Assembly: GCA_050288105.1 (NCBI GenBank)
Contig: JBNKDE010000018.1
Span: forward strand, 1-64,000
DNA length: 64,000 nucleotides
Origin: JACNJF01 sp050288105
GTDB taxonomy: Bacteria; Pseudomonadota; Gammaproteobacteria; GCA-001735895
Direction of reading: 5' to 3'
This document shows, piece after piece, positions 16,487 through 26,663 of this stretch (its first letter is position 1; every line of letters begins with the position of its first letter). The notes beneath the pieces are model-generated. The model did not search any database, was not told the DNA's origin, and saw nothing but the letters and a program-made list of their open reading frames with translations. The position numbers and the translations under genes are program-made.

Positions 16487-18625
16487 TCATCGGATGTCGA
16501 GGTTGGCGCTCTGCAGAATTTTAGGCGTTACAAATATCAGTAATTCTGAACGCTCGTCTCTATCAATAGTGGATTTAAACAGGTTGCCTATTAAAGGAAG
16601 ATCACTAAAAAAAGGAACTCTTGTAACCTGGGTTGATTGAATGGTTTCATAGATACCACCGAGCACAACAGTTTGTCCATTATCAACGAGTAACTGGGAC
16701 TGAACTTCCCGGGTATCTATAGTTGGAGCATTTAATCCTTGTCCAAATGAAACATCCTCACCGCGAGAATCTTTGTGAACTTCAAGGTCCATAATGATTC
16801 TGTCATCAGGGGTGATTTGGGGAGTCGTTTCTAGCGACAAAACGGCTTTTCTGAATTTTAAGGTAGCCGCTCCATCGTCTAGCTCAAGATACGGGATCTC
16901 AACACCTTGCTCGATTCTGGCGGTATGAGAATCGGCAGTAATGACGCGAGGACTGGAAATAAGTTCACCACGGCCTTCAGTTTGAGCCGCTGATAATTCG
17001 AGCTCAAGAAGTGTGCCGAGAGGAAGTTTTGCCAGAGCTAGTGCAATAGATCCAGCAGGGTTTTGTACCGGCATGTTTACATTTAATGCATCACTATTGA
17101 TCATTAATTGTTCGTTGTCCAGCAAGGAATCAATTCCTCCCAGGGTGCCAGATGTAGCTGCACCGTTGCCTGATGTAGAGGTGCCATAACTGTCATTGCT
17201 AACACCAAATCTTACCCCGAGCTCTTTACTGAAGTCGTCGTTTGCAATGACTACTCTGGTTTCAATTAAGACCTGTCTTACTGGTATATCCAGCTCAGAA
17301 AGCAGCTGTCGAACACTAGCAAGGCTGGTATTGGTGTCTTTTACCAGCAGCGTGTTGGTGCGGGCATCTACACTTACCGAGCCGCGCGATGAAATGATGG
17401 AATTATCTTTTAACTTTAATAATTCTGCTATATCCGTCGCTTTTGCGTAGTTTACTTTGATAAACTCAGTTCGAAGTTGTTCTAACTCTTCTACTTGTTT
17501 ACGTGCTTCCAGCTCAAGTTTCTCTCGTGCAGCAATTTCATCGGTAGGTGCTACTAAAATTACATTACCCGCTCTGCGCTGCGCCAGTCCCTTGGTTTTC
17601 AGGATGATATCCATTGCCTGATCCCATGGGACATTTTTTAGCCTTAAGGTCAGATTACCCTCTACCGAGTCACTGACTACCAGATTTAAGCCTGTAAAAT
17701 CTGCCAGCAGCTGTAAAACTGAACGCACTTCGATATCCTGAAAGTTAAGGGATAATCTTTCACCGGTAAATCCAAACTTCGCCTTTTTGCGTTTTTCTTC
17801 TTCAGCTTTGGATATCGGAGCGACTTCGATGGTATAGACCTGGTCGGTTTGATACGCAAGATGCTCAAAATCACCATTAGCTGTTATCGACATTTTGATA
17901 GAGGAGCCATCTTGCACGGTATCTATAAAGCTTATCGGCGTTGCAAAGTCGCTTACATCAAGTCTTCTCTGTAGTTCTGGCGGGAGCTGAGCCCCGATAA
18001 ACTCGACATTAACGGCATCGTTTTCTCTGTATACATCCGTGGATATAGCTGTGCTGGTTAAATCAATTATAACTCGACCTTCTCCATTTGAACCGCGTTT
18101 GAAATCAATATTAGTAATTCCTTTTGCTAAGGGGGCAGTGGTGTTTCGCTCAGATAAAGCTACAGGTGTTGTTTGATTGCCCTTACTGGCAGCAGCTGTT
18201 TGTACCGATTCGGATTGGCTACCCGCTATGGTCATTATCATTTGGTTTCCACTTACTGAAGTTTTGTAGTCAGTGGAGTTTGAAAGATTGATAACTACGC
18301 GGGTCCGACCTTTAGAGGCGGCAGTCAATATAGTCTGAATTGAGCCGATGCCAACACGATATGAACGTTGTTTTAACTGGTTTTCAGTGTCAGAAAAATC
18401 AAGAGCAATGCGAGCAGGTTCGTCAATTGTGAAAGACCTGGGTTCTACAGCGTCCTCATCAAAGGTAAATACTAACTGTACGGCATTGCCAGTCATGACC
18501 GAGTAGTCAAGTCCAACAAGATTTCTTGCCTGTGTCTGGCCTAGATAAAAAATAATAAACAGGACGGCAATAAGTTTAGGTATTTTCACGGATTTGAATA
18601 TTTGCATTGAATTATAAAATTTCAT
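16487..18625 (-). CDS. pilQ: Type IV pilus outer-membrane secretin PilQ
   Basis: Forms the outer-membrane ring through which the type IV pilus passes. The product is 712 residues from ATG at 18625, which has a GGGGA ribosome binding site 8 nt upstream; the in-frame TTG at 18646 lies within the pilP end and is less likely. A signal peptide is followed by two AMIN domains that bind peptidoglycan (about 35-270), a secretin/TonB short N-terminal domain (near 300-350), N1-type domains and the C-terminal secretin barrel with the V-P-F-F-S-D-L-P-x-x-G-N-L-F signature near residue 680. It is last in pilMNOPQ. Confidence 0.97.
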   Translation of the reverse strand: MKFYNSMQIFKSVKIPKLIAVLFIIFYLGQTQARNLVGLDYSVMTGNAVQLVFTFDEDAVEPRSFTIDEPARIALDFSDTENQLKQRSYRVGIGSIQTILTAASKGRTRVVINLSNSTDYKTSVSGNQMIMTIAGSQSESVQTAAASKGNQTTPVALSERNTTAPLAKGITNIDFKRGSNGEGRVIIDLTSTAISTDVYRENDAVNVEFIGAQLPPELQRRLDVSDFATPISFIDTVQDGSSIKMSITANGDFEHLAYQTDQVYTIEVAPISKAEEEKRKKAKFGFTGERLSLNFQDIEVRSVLQLLADFTGLNLVVSDSVEGNLTLRLKNVPWDQAMDIILKTKGLAQRRAGNVILVAPTDEIAAREKLELEARKQVEELEQLRTEFIKVNYAKATDIAELLKLKDNSIISSRGSVSVDARTNTLLVKDTNTSLASVRQLLSELDIPVRQVLIETRVVIANDDFSKELGVRFGVSNDSYGTSTSGNGAATSGTLGGIDSLLDNEQLMINSDALNVNMPVQNPAGSIALALAKLPLGTLLELELSAAQTEGRGELISSPRVITADSHTARIEQGVEIPYLELDDGAATLKFRKAVLSLETTPQITPDDRIIMDLEVHKDSRGEDVSFGQGLNAPTIDTREVQSQLLVDNGQTVVLGGIYETIQSTQVTRVPFFSDLPLIGNLFKSTIDRDERSELLIFVTPKILQSANLDIR

Positions 18626-18638
18626 TAATGTATCCCCA

Positions 18639-19181
18639 TTATTCAATCAACGCGATGGCTGCTGAACGTTCGATATAATTTCCTAGACCGTCTGGAACAA
18701 TTTCAGTCAGCTTTATTTCTACATCGGAGAGAGAAATTACTCGCCCATGATTCTGACCCAAATAGTTGCCTTCAAGAACCCTATGAATGGTGTTATCCGG
18801 GGCAAAAATTAGCCCCCATTTGGTATTGTCTTTAGTCACGGTGCCTTTAAACCTCAACGTATCCAATGGGAAGTCCTCAAGGGGCTCTCTGGGGCGATCT
18901 ATATCGGGTCGAGGCCCGGTAGCATTTGCATTTATAGTGTCGTCGATCTGTTCAGGACGCCTGAAATCTACCAGCTTGAATGGGTCGCGTAAATTTTGAG
19001 AGGTATATTCAAAATTTTGGTAAGGAACAAACGGTGGAATGGGTTCTACACGACCAGGAGGCTTAGCCTTTGTCTGGTTGACAAATTGTTGTAAGTCACT
19101 CACTCCCTGGTTGCACGCGCTAATTCCAGCAAGAATCGAGATACTAAAAAAAGACCTTAATATAAATTTAAAAGAGGCCAT
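18639..19181 (-). CDS. pilP: Type IV pilus assembly lipoprotein PilP
   Basis: 180 residues with a short signal peptide and a lipobox (A-G-I-S-A-C, Cys23), so it is an inner-membrane-anchored lipoprotein. The C-terminal beta-domain (about 90-175) is the HR/PilP fold that connects PilNO to PilQ. It overlaps pilO by 1 bp. pilQ begins 13 bp after its stop codon. Confidence 0.95.
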   Translation of the reverse strand: MASFKFILRSFFSISILAGISACNQGVSDLQQFVNQTKAKPPGRVEPIPPFVPYQNFEYTSQNLRDPFKLVDFRRPEQIDDTINANATGPRPDIDRPREPLEDFPLDTLRFKGTVTKDNTKWGLIFAPDNTIHRVLEGNYLGQNHGRVISLSDVEIKLTEIVPDGLGNYIERSAAIALIE

Positions 19182-19789
19182 TACTGTTCATCCTCTCTCA
19201 GGTAGCGATATGTTTTTGCGGTAGCTGTCATTTGTAACTTATCACTAGCAGGCTCATCTTTAGTGGCTTTTTTCTGTTCAAGCTTCAGGTCGTGCATGGT
19301 CACAATTCTAGGTAATGCTGCGACTCCGCTGATAAATGATGCCAAATCGTGGTAGGTACCTGAGACTTCGAGAGATATAGGCAGTTCAGCATAAAAACCT
19401 TTTTTCTCTTCAGCGCTAGGTTTGAATTTTTTAATTTCCAGCCCATTTGCAAGACCGGTCTGACTCACATCGACCAACAGGGACTCGACATCAGTTTTTT
19501 CGGGTAATTGCCTTAGTATCGCCTGGAATGAAGCTTGCATTTCTGCAAGTTGCTCTTTGTAAAGGTCTAATTTTGCTGCCTTATCAGCTTTTGTGGTGAA
19601 TTCGGTTTTTAATTCAATTTCTTTTTGTTCAACTTTTTTAAGACTGCTGAGCTGTTTTGTTGTATCAAAATATATTCCTGCCGCAATAATTAAAATAAAT
19701 ACTACGGCCAAAAAGCCATATTTAATCGGATTTGAAGCGTTTCCAAGATTATTGAGGTCTAAATTATTTAATTCGTCAGCGATGCTCAT
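19181..19789 (-). CDS. pilO: Type IV pilus inner-membrane protein PilO
   Basis: 202 residues with one transmembrane helix near residues 24-42, a periplasmic coiled coil (about 45-100) and a ferredoxin-like C-terminal domain. PilO dimerises with PilN in the alignment subcomplex of the pilus machine. It overlaps pilN by 4 bp. Confidence 0.95.
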   Translation of the reverse strand: MSIADELNNLDLNNLGNASNPIKYGFLAVVFILIIAAGIYFDTTKQLSSLKKVEQKEIELKTEFTTKADKAAKLDLYKEQLAEMQASFQAILRQLPEKTDVESLLVDVSQTGLANGLEIKKFKPSAEEKKGFYAELPISLEVSGTYHDLASFISGVAALPRIVTMHDLKLEQKKATKDEPASDKLQMTATAKTYRYLREDEQ

Positions 19790-20364
19790 TTTTGACCTCC
19801 AATTTTTTCATTTTCTTCAAGGTTAGGCGATGTTTGCTTTACGCTTAAAATAAATGAGCTAATACGGGTCACTTTTTTATCTTCTATCTCGATTACATCC
19901 AGATTTGGATCTGTTAACCAATCAGAAGAATTCAGGTTTCTCATATAGCTGGAGACTCGGGCATTTGATTCAGCCTCTCCAGTCAACTTAAGAATATTGT
20001 TATTCTGTTCAAGAGTTTTAAGAAATACTCCATTTGGAACAGTTGTAACGAGGTCAGTAAACAGGTGCACAATCGAGGGCCTGCTGGCTTGAAGATCCTG
20101 AATGACCTCCATGCGCTCAATCAGGCTTTTTCGCACCTTCTGTAGTTCGCTGATCTCTGCGATTTCTTTATCCAGTTTGGATATTTCGTTGGATAAGAAC
20201 TGGTTTCTACTGGTTTGATAATCAATTTTGGAATTCATCTGTACGTGAATAAGTCCAACAATTGCAGCGCCCAGTATCATGCTGAGTACCAGCATGGTCA
20301 TGAACTGTTTCTGTCTTTCCTGACGAAGTTCTTCCCGCCAGGGCAGTAGGTTGATGCGTGTCAT
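19786..20364 (-). CDS. pilN: Type IV pilus inner-membrane protein PilN
   Basis: 192 residues. The conserved cytoplasmic N-terminal peptide I-N-L-L-P-W-R, which binds PilM, spans residues 4-10. One transmembrane helix (about 23-43), a coiled coil and a periplasmic domain follow. It overlaps pilM by 4 bp and pilO by 4 bp. Confidence 0.95.
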   Translation of the reverse strand: MTRINLLPWREELRQERQKQFMTMLVLSMILGAAIVGLIHVQMNSKIDYQTSRNQFLSNEISKLDKEIAEISELQKVRKSLIERMEVIQDLQASRPSIVHLFTDLVTTVPNGVFLKTLEQNNNILKLTGEAESNARVSSYMRNLNSSDWLTDPNLDVIEIEDKKVTRISSFILSVKQTSPNLEENEKIGGQK

Positions 20365-21428
20365 AGGTGTTCAGCTCCCCTGATGGCAAGACCTGCAGCT
20401 ATCAGAAAAGATGGGCCATCCGCCTGAAGGTTGGCCTTATTGATTTTACCGGTAGTTGACATGTTCTGGAACGGATTAGCTATCGAGGTTGGAACCCCGA
20501 TATGCGATTCGGTTAATTCAGCCAGATCAGGAAGTGACGCTGTTCCGCCACCGAGTATCAGGTGGTCAATATTACTGATAGAGCTTCCTGCGGAGTAGAA
20601 AAACTGCAGAAATCGACTTACCTGCTGCGCAGTAGTTTCTTTAAATGGTTCCAGTACTTCGGGCTCGTAGTTATCGGGTAGACCTCCCTGACGTTTGGCG
20701 AGTCCCGCCTCATCATAGGAAAGTCCGTAGCGTCGCATAATTTCTTCAGTGAGCTGTTTGCCGCCAAAGTTTTGCTCACGGGTGTAGATCAGTTGATGGT
20801 TATGAATAACACTCAGGCTGGTCATGGTGGCGCCAATATCGACTATCGCGACGGTTTGGTCATTTCCCTGATCCGGTAGACTGGCAGATAAAGTCTGAAA
20901 TACGGTTTCGATAGTGTAGGCTTCAATATCGACGATTTTAGGGGTTAAACCAGCTAGCTCTACGGCGGCAATGCGATTGTCTACGTTTTCGCTTCTGCAG
21001 GCGGCGAGCAGCACATCTACAGTTTCCGAATTTCCCTCGCTTTCTCCTAGTATCTGAAAGTCGAGATTTACTTCTTCCAGCGGGTAGGGGATATATTGAT
21101 CGGCTTCAAGTTGTATCTGGCCTTCCATCTCTTCATCATCGAGATTGGCGGGCATTGTGATTTTTTTGGTAATAACTGAAGATCCGGCGACGGCAATAGC
21201 ACAAAATTTTGATTTTACTTTTGACTTGTGCAGCGCACGCTTTACACTCTCACCGACAGCTTCAACTTCGGCTACGTTTTTATCCACCATGCTATTCGCT
21301 GGAAGTGGCTCAACAGCGATCCCCTCGATTCGATAGCTCGATCCAGATTTGCTGAGTTCGAGCAGCTTAATCGATGTGGAGCTGATATCGATACCGATTA
21401 AAGGCGGCTTTTTAGGTGTTAAAAACAC
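20361..21428 (-). CDS. pilM: Type IV pilus actin-like ATPase PilM
   Basis: 355-residue cytoplasmic actin-like protein of the FtsA/PilM family that binds the N-terminus of PilN. Nucleotide-binding motifs of the fold are visible: I-G-I-D-I-S-S-T-S-I-K near residues 11-21, D-I-G-A near 197 and G-G-G-T-A near 292. The start is a GTG with a GAGG sequence upstream. It is the first gene of pilMNOPQ and is divergent from ponA. Confidence 0.95.
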   Translation of the reverse strand: MFLTPKKPPLIGIDISSTSIKLLELSKSGSSYRIEGIAVEPLPANSMVDKNVAEVEAVGESVKRALHKSKVKSKFCAIAVAGSSVITKKITMPANLDDEEMEGQIQLEADQYIPYPLEEVNLDFQILGESEGNSETVDVLLAACRSENVDNRIAAVELAGLTPKIVDIEAYTIETVFQTLSASLPDQGNDQTVAIVDIGATMTSLSVIHNHQLIYTREQNFGGKQLTEEIMRRYGLSYDEAGLAKRQGGLPDNYEPEVLEPFKETTAQQVSRFLQFFYSAGSSISNIDHLILGGGTASLPDLAELTESHIGVPTSIANPFQNMSTTGKINKANLQADGPSFLIAAGLAIRGAEHL

Positions 21429-21600
21429 AGGAGTCCCTCGGTTGTGACTGTGTTCAAGAATGTTAATGATAATTTACATTAACATCTACTTGTAAGTATA
21501 TATTTTGTTAAATTATTCTTAAACCATGCCAAAGTCTAGTAGAAGATTTTCTTCTTGTCGATATTTTTCATGTGTTAGTTTATAAATATACCGTAACTTT

Positions 21601-24102
21601 ATGAAAATTCTAGTAAAAATTTTAGCGGCGATGTTTGCGGCTGGTTTGCTGTTGTTTATCGCCGGAGTCCTGTTTGTGTTTCTGGTACTGGTGCCAAAAT
21701 TGCCTTCAATAGACAGTCTGGAGGACGCTGAGCTGCAAGTGCCTTTACGCATCTACGATAAAAATGAATTCTTACTTGCTGAATATGGTGAGCATAGACG
21801 AATTCCAGTTAAATATGACGATATTCCAAAGAAAATTGAGCAGGCGTTCCTGGCAGCAGAGGATGATCAGTTCTGGGATCATGCGGGTGTTGATCCGCTG
21901 GCTTTAATGGCGGCCGCGTTTGAGCTGGTAACTACAGGGAATAAGACTCGTGGTGGAAGTACCATTACCATGCAGGTGGCGCGGAATTTTTTTCTGTCTA
22001 CAGAAAAAACCTATAGTCGAAAGTTGAATGAAATTTTACTGGCCCTGAAGATTGAAAGGGATCTGGATAAGAAAACCATTCTGGAGTTGTATCTGAATAA
22101 AATTTACCTGGGCAAAAGGGCCTATGGCGTGGTTGCTGCCGCTCAGGTTTATTACGGCAAAACGCTTGAGGAATTAACTCTGGCCCAGACAGCTATGATT
22201 GCGGGCCTGCCAAAAGCACCTTCGCGCTACAACCCAATAACTAATCCCGATAGAGCGCTGATTCGTCGCGACCATATTATTCGTCGCATGAGCCAACTGG
22301 GGTTCATTAATGAGGAAGAGTATCAGGCAGCGCGAGCAGAGCCGGTCACTGCGGAGTTACATAATGTAGAGGTGAGTGCGGATGCTCGCTACGTGACTGA
22401 AATGGTGCGTTCAGATATTTACGAAATGTATGGCGAAGACGCGTATAAAGCTGGCCTTAAAATATATACAACGATTGATGATCGTTTACAGCGTTCGGCA
22501 AATTTATCCTTACGCGACGCATTATTAGCTTATGACAGGCGCCACGGTTATCGGGGTGTAGACGGAAAGATTGATCTCACACAGGTCGTACAGGACCCTT
22601 TTGAAGATGGTTTGGTGGAGCCAGCAACTATCGGTAATCTGAAACGAGCCGTGGTTAAATCGGTGGAAGCGGATAAGGTGGTGGCGTATTTACCGGACTT
22701 CGTTCAGGTGGATATCCCTTTTGCTGAAGCCATCGAGTGGGCGCGTCCCTATGTGAATGAGAACGTCATCGGTGCTGCACTGGAAAAGCCGGCAGATGTG
22801 TTAGCTGCTGGTGATATTATCTGGGTTGAGCAGAAGGGGGATGTGTGGTGGCTGGCAGAGCTGCCTCAGGTACAGGGGGCGATTGTTTCGCTTAATCCTT
22901 CAAATGGGGCGATCCAGTCTCTGGTTGGTGGCTTTGACTATTTTCATCACAAGTTTAATCGTGCATTTCAGGCAAAACGTCAGCCAGGCTCAAATTTTAA
23001 ACCTTTTATATATTCGGCAGCTTTAGAGAAGGGTTTTACAGCAGCCAGTTTAATTAATGATGCGCCTGTTGTTTTTGATGATGATTCGTTAGAGGCAACC
23101 TGGCGTCCTGAAAACTACTCCGGTAAATTTTATGGACCGACGCGTCTGCGAGAGGCTCTTGTTAAGTCGCGCAACCTGGTCTCGATTCGAATCTTGCAGT
23201 CTATTGGGTTGCACTACGCTACTGCTTATGCACAAAAGTTTGGTTTTAATAAGAGTGATATGCCCTATGATTTATCCCTGGCGCTTGGAAGTGGCGCATT
23301 TTCTCCACTGGAGATTGTGCGTTCTTACGCGGTATTCGCAAATGGCGGTTACCTGATAAAGCCTTATTATATAGAGCGTATCGAGTCCAGTAGTGGTGAG
23401 GTGCTGTTTCAGAATCAGCCGTTGACGGTTTGTCAGGGTTGTGAGCTGGCTACAGCGGAAGACAAAACCGAAGCCGTGGTAGAGCCTGCCGCTAATCCTG
23501 AAAAACTTGAGCAATCGGCTGTCGTAGAGACAGAAGATGGCAAATCGCAACAAGAGCAAACCCCGCAGGATCCACCTGTGGTCCAGTATGCTCCTCGTGT
23601 TATCAGTGCTCAGAATGCTTTTATCATGCGCAATATTTTGCGGGAAGTGGTCAGCAGAGGCACCGCCGTCAGGGCAAAGGTTCTGGGTAGAGCTGATATT
23701 GCGGGTAAGACGGGAACCACCAATGATCAGAAAGATGCCTGGTTTAGTGGCTTTAATGACCAAGTGGTGACGACCGCCTGGGTTGGTTTTGATGACCAGA
23801 AACCGCTGGGAGCCAGAGAGACAGGCGGGCGTGCGGCCTTACCTATGTGGGTTGATTATATGCGTGATGCGTTAAAGGATTTACCGGTGAATATTGAAGA
23901 ACAGCCAGAGGATATAATTACTGTGCGGGTAGATTCGGATACCGGAGAGCGCGCCACCGAAAACTCAAAAAGGACGTACTTCGAAATCTTTAAGCTGGGA
24001 ACAGAGCCCAAAGAATATACCGGAATAGCGAATAGCTCAGGGAACCAGTCCAGTGGTCAGGGCAGCATACAGGAAGAGAATATCGAAAACGAGATTTTCT
24101 AG
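21601..24102 (+). CDS. ponA: Penicillin-binding protein 1A, bifunctional
   Basis: Polymerises and cross-links peptidoglycan. The protein has 833 residues with an N-terminal membrane anchor (about 5-32). The GT51 glycosyltransferase domain has the E-D-x-x-F-x-x-H motif near residue 87 and G-G-S-T-I-T-M-Q near 117. An OB-like insertion lies near 310-430. The transpeptidase domain has S-x-x-K (S-N-F-K near 463), S-R-N near 523 and K-T-G-T near 703. The divergent position relative to pilM is conserved in many gammaproteobacteria. It is the only + strand gene between 5.6 and 27.4 kb. Confidence 0.97.
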   Translation: MKILVKILAAMFAAGLLLFIAGVLFVFLVLVPKLPSIDSLEDAELQVPLRIYDKNEFLLAEYGEHRRIPVKYDDIPKKIEQAFLAAEDDQFWDHAGVDPLALMAAAFELVTTGNKTRGGSTITMQVARNFFLSTEKTYSRKLNEILLALKIERDLDKKTILELYLNKIYLGKRAYGVVAAAQVYYGKTLEELTLAQTAMIAGLPKAPSRYNPITNPDRALIRRDHIIRRMSQLGFINEEEYQAARAEPVTAELHNVEVSADARYVTEMVRSDIYEMYGEDAYKAGLKIYTTIDDRLQRSANLSLRDALLAYDRRHGYRGVDGKIDLTQVVQDPFEDGLVEPATIGNLKRAVVKSVEADKVVAYLPDFVQVDIPFAEAIEWARPYVNENVIGAALEKPADVLAAGDIIWVEQKGDVWWLAELPQVQGAIVSLNPSNGAIQSLVGGFDYFHHKFNRAFQAKRQPGSNFKPFIYSAALEKGFTAASLINDAPVVFDDDSLEATWRPENYSGKFYGPTRLREALVKSRNLVSIRILQSIGLHYATAYAQKFGFNKSDMPYDLSLALGSGAFSPLEIVRSYAVFANGGYLIKPYYIERIESSSGEVLFQNQPLTVCQGCELATAEDKTEAVVEPAANPEKLEQSAVVETEDGKSQQEQTPQDPPVVQYAPRVISAQNAFIMRNILREVVSRGTAVRAKVLGRADIAGKTGTTNDQKDAWFSGFNDQVVTTAWVGFDDQKPLGARETGGRAALPMWVDYMRDALKDLPVNIEEQPEDIITVRVDSDTGERATENSKRTYFEIFKLGTEPKEYTGIANSSGNQSSGQGSIQEENIENEIF

Positions 24103-24123
24103 CTCGCGATTTAACTGGAAGGG

Positions 24124-24157
24124 AAGGCTGTCACCAGGTGTGGCAGCCTTTTTATTT
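24124..24157 (+). terminator. Rho-independent terminator of ponA
   Basis: An 11-bp stem with one G-T pair (24124-24134 and 24140-24150), a 5-nt loop and a T-rich tail (TTTATTT). It lies 21 bp after the ponA stop, in the convergent gap with hemE. On the hemE strand there is no T-tract. Confidence 0.85.
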
Positions 24158-24158
24158 G

Positions 24159-25229
24159 TCAGGCTCTAATAGCCCGTCCAAACTCATGTACCGCATCAAC
24201 CAGCACCTTTAGATGGTCGGGGTTTACTGTTTGATGGATACCATGACCTAGATTGAACACATGCCCGTTATTTGGGCCGAATTTTTCAATTAGCTGTTTT
24301 ACCTGCGCCCGAATTTCATCCGGTGAGGCATATAAAACATTCGGGTCCAGATTGCCCTGCAGCGCAACCTGCTCACCCACCCGCTGACGCGCTTCATCTA
24401 TAGAGATAGTCCAGTCCAGACCAATCGCATCGCATCCCGTGTTTGCGGTTAATTCGATCCATTGACCACCGCCCTTGGTAAATAAAGTCACCGGGATGGT
24501 AGTGCCATTTTGCTTCGTATTTAGTTGTTCAACAATCTGCTGCATATAGCGCAACGAGAATTCCTGATAGGCTTCCGGGGTGAGTACGCCGCCCCAGGTG
24601 TCAAAAATCATCAGCGATTGTGCGCCTGCTTCAATTTGGGCATTCAGGTAGCTGACTACCGATTGTGCGGTTACGTCCAGGATCCTGTGCAGGGATTTGG
24701 GCGCGCTGTAAAGCATGCCTTTGGAATGATGATAGTCTTTCGAGCTGCCACCTTCGATCATGTAGGTTGCAAGCGTCCAGGGGCTTCCACTAAAACCGAT
24801 CAATGGTACCTGTCCATCCAACTCGTGACGGATAAGGGTCACAGCATCTGTCACATAGCGTAGACTGTCTGCGGGATCCGGTACGAATAATTTGTCGATA
24901 TCCGCCTGGCTGCGCAGCGGACGCTCGAATTTTGGCCCTTCGCCGGTACTAAAATACAGCCCGAGATTCATTGCATCAGGGATGGTTAAGATGTCCGAAA
25001 ACAGAATAGCTGCATCGAGGTCGAACCGACGTAAAGGTTGCAGAGTAACCTCGCAGGCAAGTTCGGGATTTTTGCACAGGTCAAGAAAGCTGCCAGCCTG
25101 TTTGCGGGTGGCTTTGTATTCCGGTAGGTAGCGACCAGCCTGGCGCATGATCCATACCGGGGTGGTATCGGTTTCCTGTTTCAGTAATGCTTTCAGGTAG
25201 CGGTCGTTCTTTAATTCAGGGAATCCCAT
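24159..25229 (-). CDS. hemE: Uroporphyrinogen decarboxylase
   Basis: Decarboxylates uroporphyrinogen III to coproporphyrinogen III in heme synthesis. The protein has 356 residues. The substrate-binding P-V-W-I-M-R-Q-A-G-R-Y-L-P-E-Y motif spans about residues 24-38; the catalytic Asp in F-S-D-I-L-T is near 79; a G-F-x-G-x-P-W motif follows near 145. It begins 2 bp after the gltD stop, so the two are co-transcribed, as in Pseudomonas. Confidence 0.97.
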   Translation of the reverse strand: MGFPELKNDRYLKALLKQETDTTPVWIMRQAGRYLPEYKATRKQAGSFLDLCKNPELACEVTLQPLRRFDLDAAILFSDILTIPDAMNLGLYFSTGEGPKFERPLRSQADIDKLFVPDPADSLRYVTDAVTLIRHELDGQVPLIGFSGSPWTLATYMIEGGSSKDYHHSKGMLYSAPKSLHRILDVTAQSVVSYLNAQIEAGAQSLMIFDTWGGVLTPEAYQEFSLRYMQQIVEQLNTKQNGTTIPVTLFTKGGGQWIELTANTGCDAIGLDWTISIDEARQRVGEQVALQGNLDPNVLYASPDEIRAQVKQLIEKFGPNNGHVFNLGHGIHQTVNPDHLKVLVDAVHEFGRAIRA

Positions 25230-25231
25230 TT

Positions 25232-26641
25232 TTATACTTCCAGATAATCTAATATACTTTCGGCTGCCTGACGTCCTTCGTAGATGGCTGTCACAACCAG
25301 ATCTGAGCCGCGCACCATATCCCCGCCTGCAAAAACTTTCGGGTTAGTGGTCTGGTAGGCGAAGTTAGCTGAAGCAGGTGCTATGACACGTCCTGATTCA
25401 TCAGTTGAGATATTATGATCGCTCAGCCATGCAGAAGGATTGGGGCGGAAACCAAACGCGATTAGCACGGCATCGGCAGGTATAATCTCTTCAGAGCCAG
25501 CGACAATTTCAGGGCTGCGGCGTCCATTTTCATCTGCCGCACCCAGCTCGGTGGTGACGACCTTAACACCTTCAACCTTTTTATCGCCAACAATTTCGAC
25601 TGGCTGGCGATTGAATAAGAATTTGACGCCTTCTTCCCTGGCGTTTTCAACTTCCTTGGCCGATCCCGGCATGTTTTCCTGATCTCTGCGGTAGGCGCAG
25701 ATGACTTTAGCGGCACCCTGTCTTATTGCTGTGCGATTGCAGTCCATAGCTGTGTCACCACCACCTAACACAACTACAGTCTTACCCGCGAGATTGATAA
25801 ATTCGGGTTTGCAGTCTGTGGTGAAATCGATTTCATGATGAATATTTGAGATAAGAAAAGGCAGTGCATCGTAAACACCGGGTTTATCTTCCCCCGCAAA
25901 GCCACCTTTCATATTAGTATAGCTACCCATGCCCATGAAAATGGCGTCGTACTCAGCATCCAGCTGCTCAAAGCTGATATCGGTTCCAATATGGGTGTTC
26001 AGGATAAATTCGATGCCCATATCTTCAAAGATTTGCCTGCGTTTAGTCACTACCGTTTTTTCCAGCTTAAATGAAGGGATGCCGAAGGTAAGCAAACCAC
26101 CGATTTCCGGGTGGCGGTCATAGACCACGGGTTTGACACCATTACGCACCAGGATGTCTGCGCAGCCTAATCCAGCGGGTCCAGCGCCTATGATAGCGAC
26201 CTTTTTGCCGCTATCTACAACCTGGCTCAGGTCGGGTTTCCAGCCACTGGCAAGCGCGGTGTCTGAAATGAATTTTTCGATAAAACCGATAGTGACTGCG
26301 CCAAAACCGGTGGCTAGCGTACAGGCCCCCTCGCACAGGCGATCCTGAGGGCATACGCGACCGCAGATCTCGGGCAGCGTGTTGGTTTTATGCGACATTT
26401 CAACGGCTTCATTCAAATTGCCTTCAGCAATCAGTTTTAACCAGTTAGGGATGAAGTTGTGAACAGGGCATTTCCATTCACAATAGGGGTTGCCGCATTC
26501 AAGGCAGCGATCCGCCTGTTCTGCTGCCTGTTTCAGGTCAAAGTTATGATAGATTTCGGCAAACTCTTTAACGCGGTCAGGTGCAGACTTTTTAAAGGGG
26601 TCGCTACGCTGTACGTCGAGAAACTGAAATACGTTTGCCAT
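25232..26641 (-). CDS. gltD: Glutamate synthase small subunit
   Basis: Transfers electrons from NADPH through FAD and 4Fe-4S clusters to GltB. The protein has 469 residues. The N-terminal cysteine cluster motif C-L-E-C-G-N-P-Y-C-E-W-K-C-P begins near residue 46. The FAD dinucleotide motif G-A-G-P-A-G-L-G-C-A is near 152, and the NADPH motif G-G-G-D-T-A-M-D-C near 293. It sits upstream of hemE and 22 bp after yqeY, separated from gltB by 11.4 kb. Confidence 0.96.
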   Translation of the reverse strand: MANVFQFLDVQRSDPFKKSAPDRVKEFAEIYHNFDLKQAAEQADRCLECGNPYCEWKCPVHNFIPNWLKLIAEGNLNEAVEMSHKTNTLPEICGRVCPQDRLCEGACTLATGFGAVTIGFIEKFISDTALASGWKPDLSQVVDSGKKVAIIGAGPAGLGCADILVRNGVKPVVYDRHPEIGGLLTFGIPSFKLEKTVVTKRRQIFEDMGIEFILNTHIGTDISFEQLDAEYDAIFMGMGSYTNMKGGFAGEDKPGVYDALPFLISNIHHEIDFTTDCKPEFINLAGKTVVVLGGGDTAMDCNRTAIRQGAAKVICAYRRDQENMPGSAKEVENAREEGVKFLFNRQPVEIVGDKKVEGVKVVTTELGAADENGRRSPEIVAGSEEIIPADAVLIAFGFRPNPSAWLSDHNISTDESGRVIAPASANFAYQTTNPKVFAGGDMVRGSDLVVTAIYEGRQAAESILDYLEV

Positions 26642-26663
26642 AGAGTAGACGGTAGGCTTTGAC

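Noticed and set aside
23272..23763. 163-codon minus-strand frame inside ponA
   Set aside because: It lies fully inside the transpeptidase region of ponA and has no recognisable domain.
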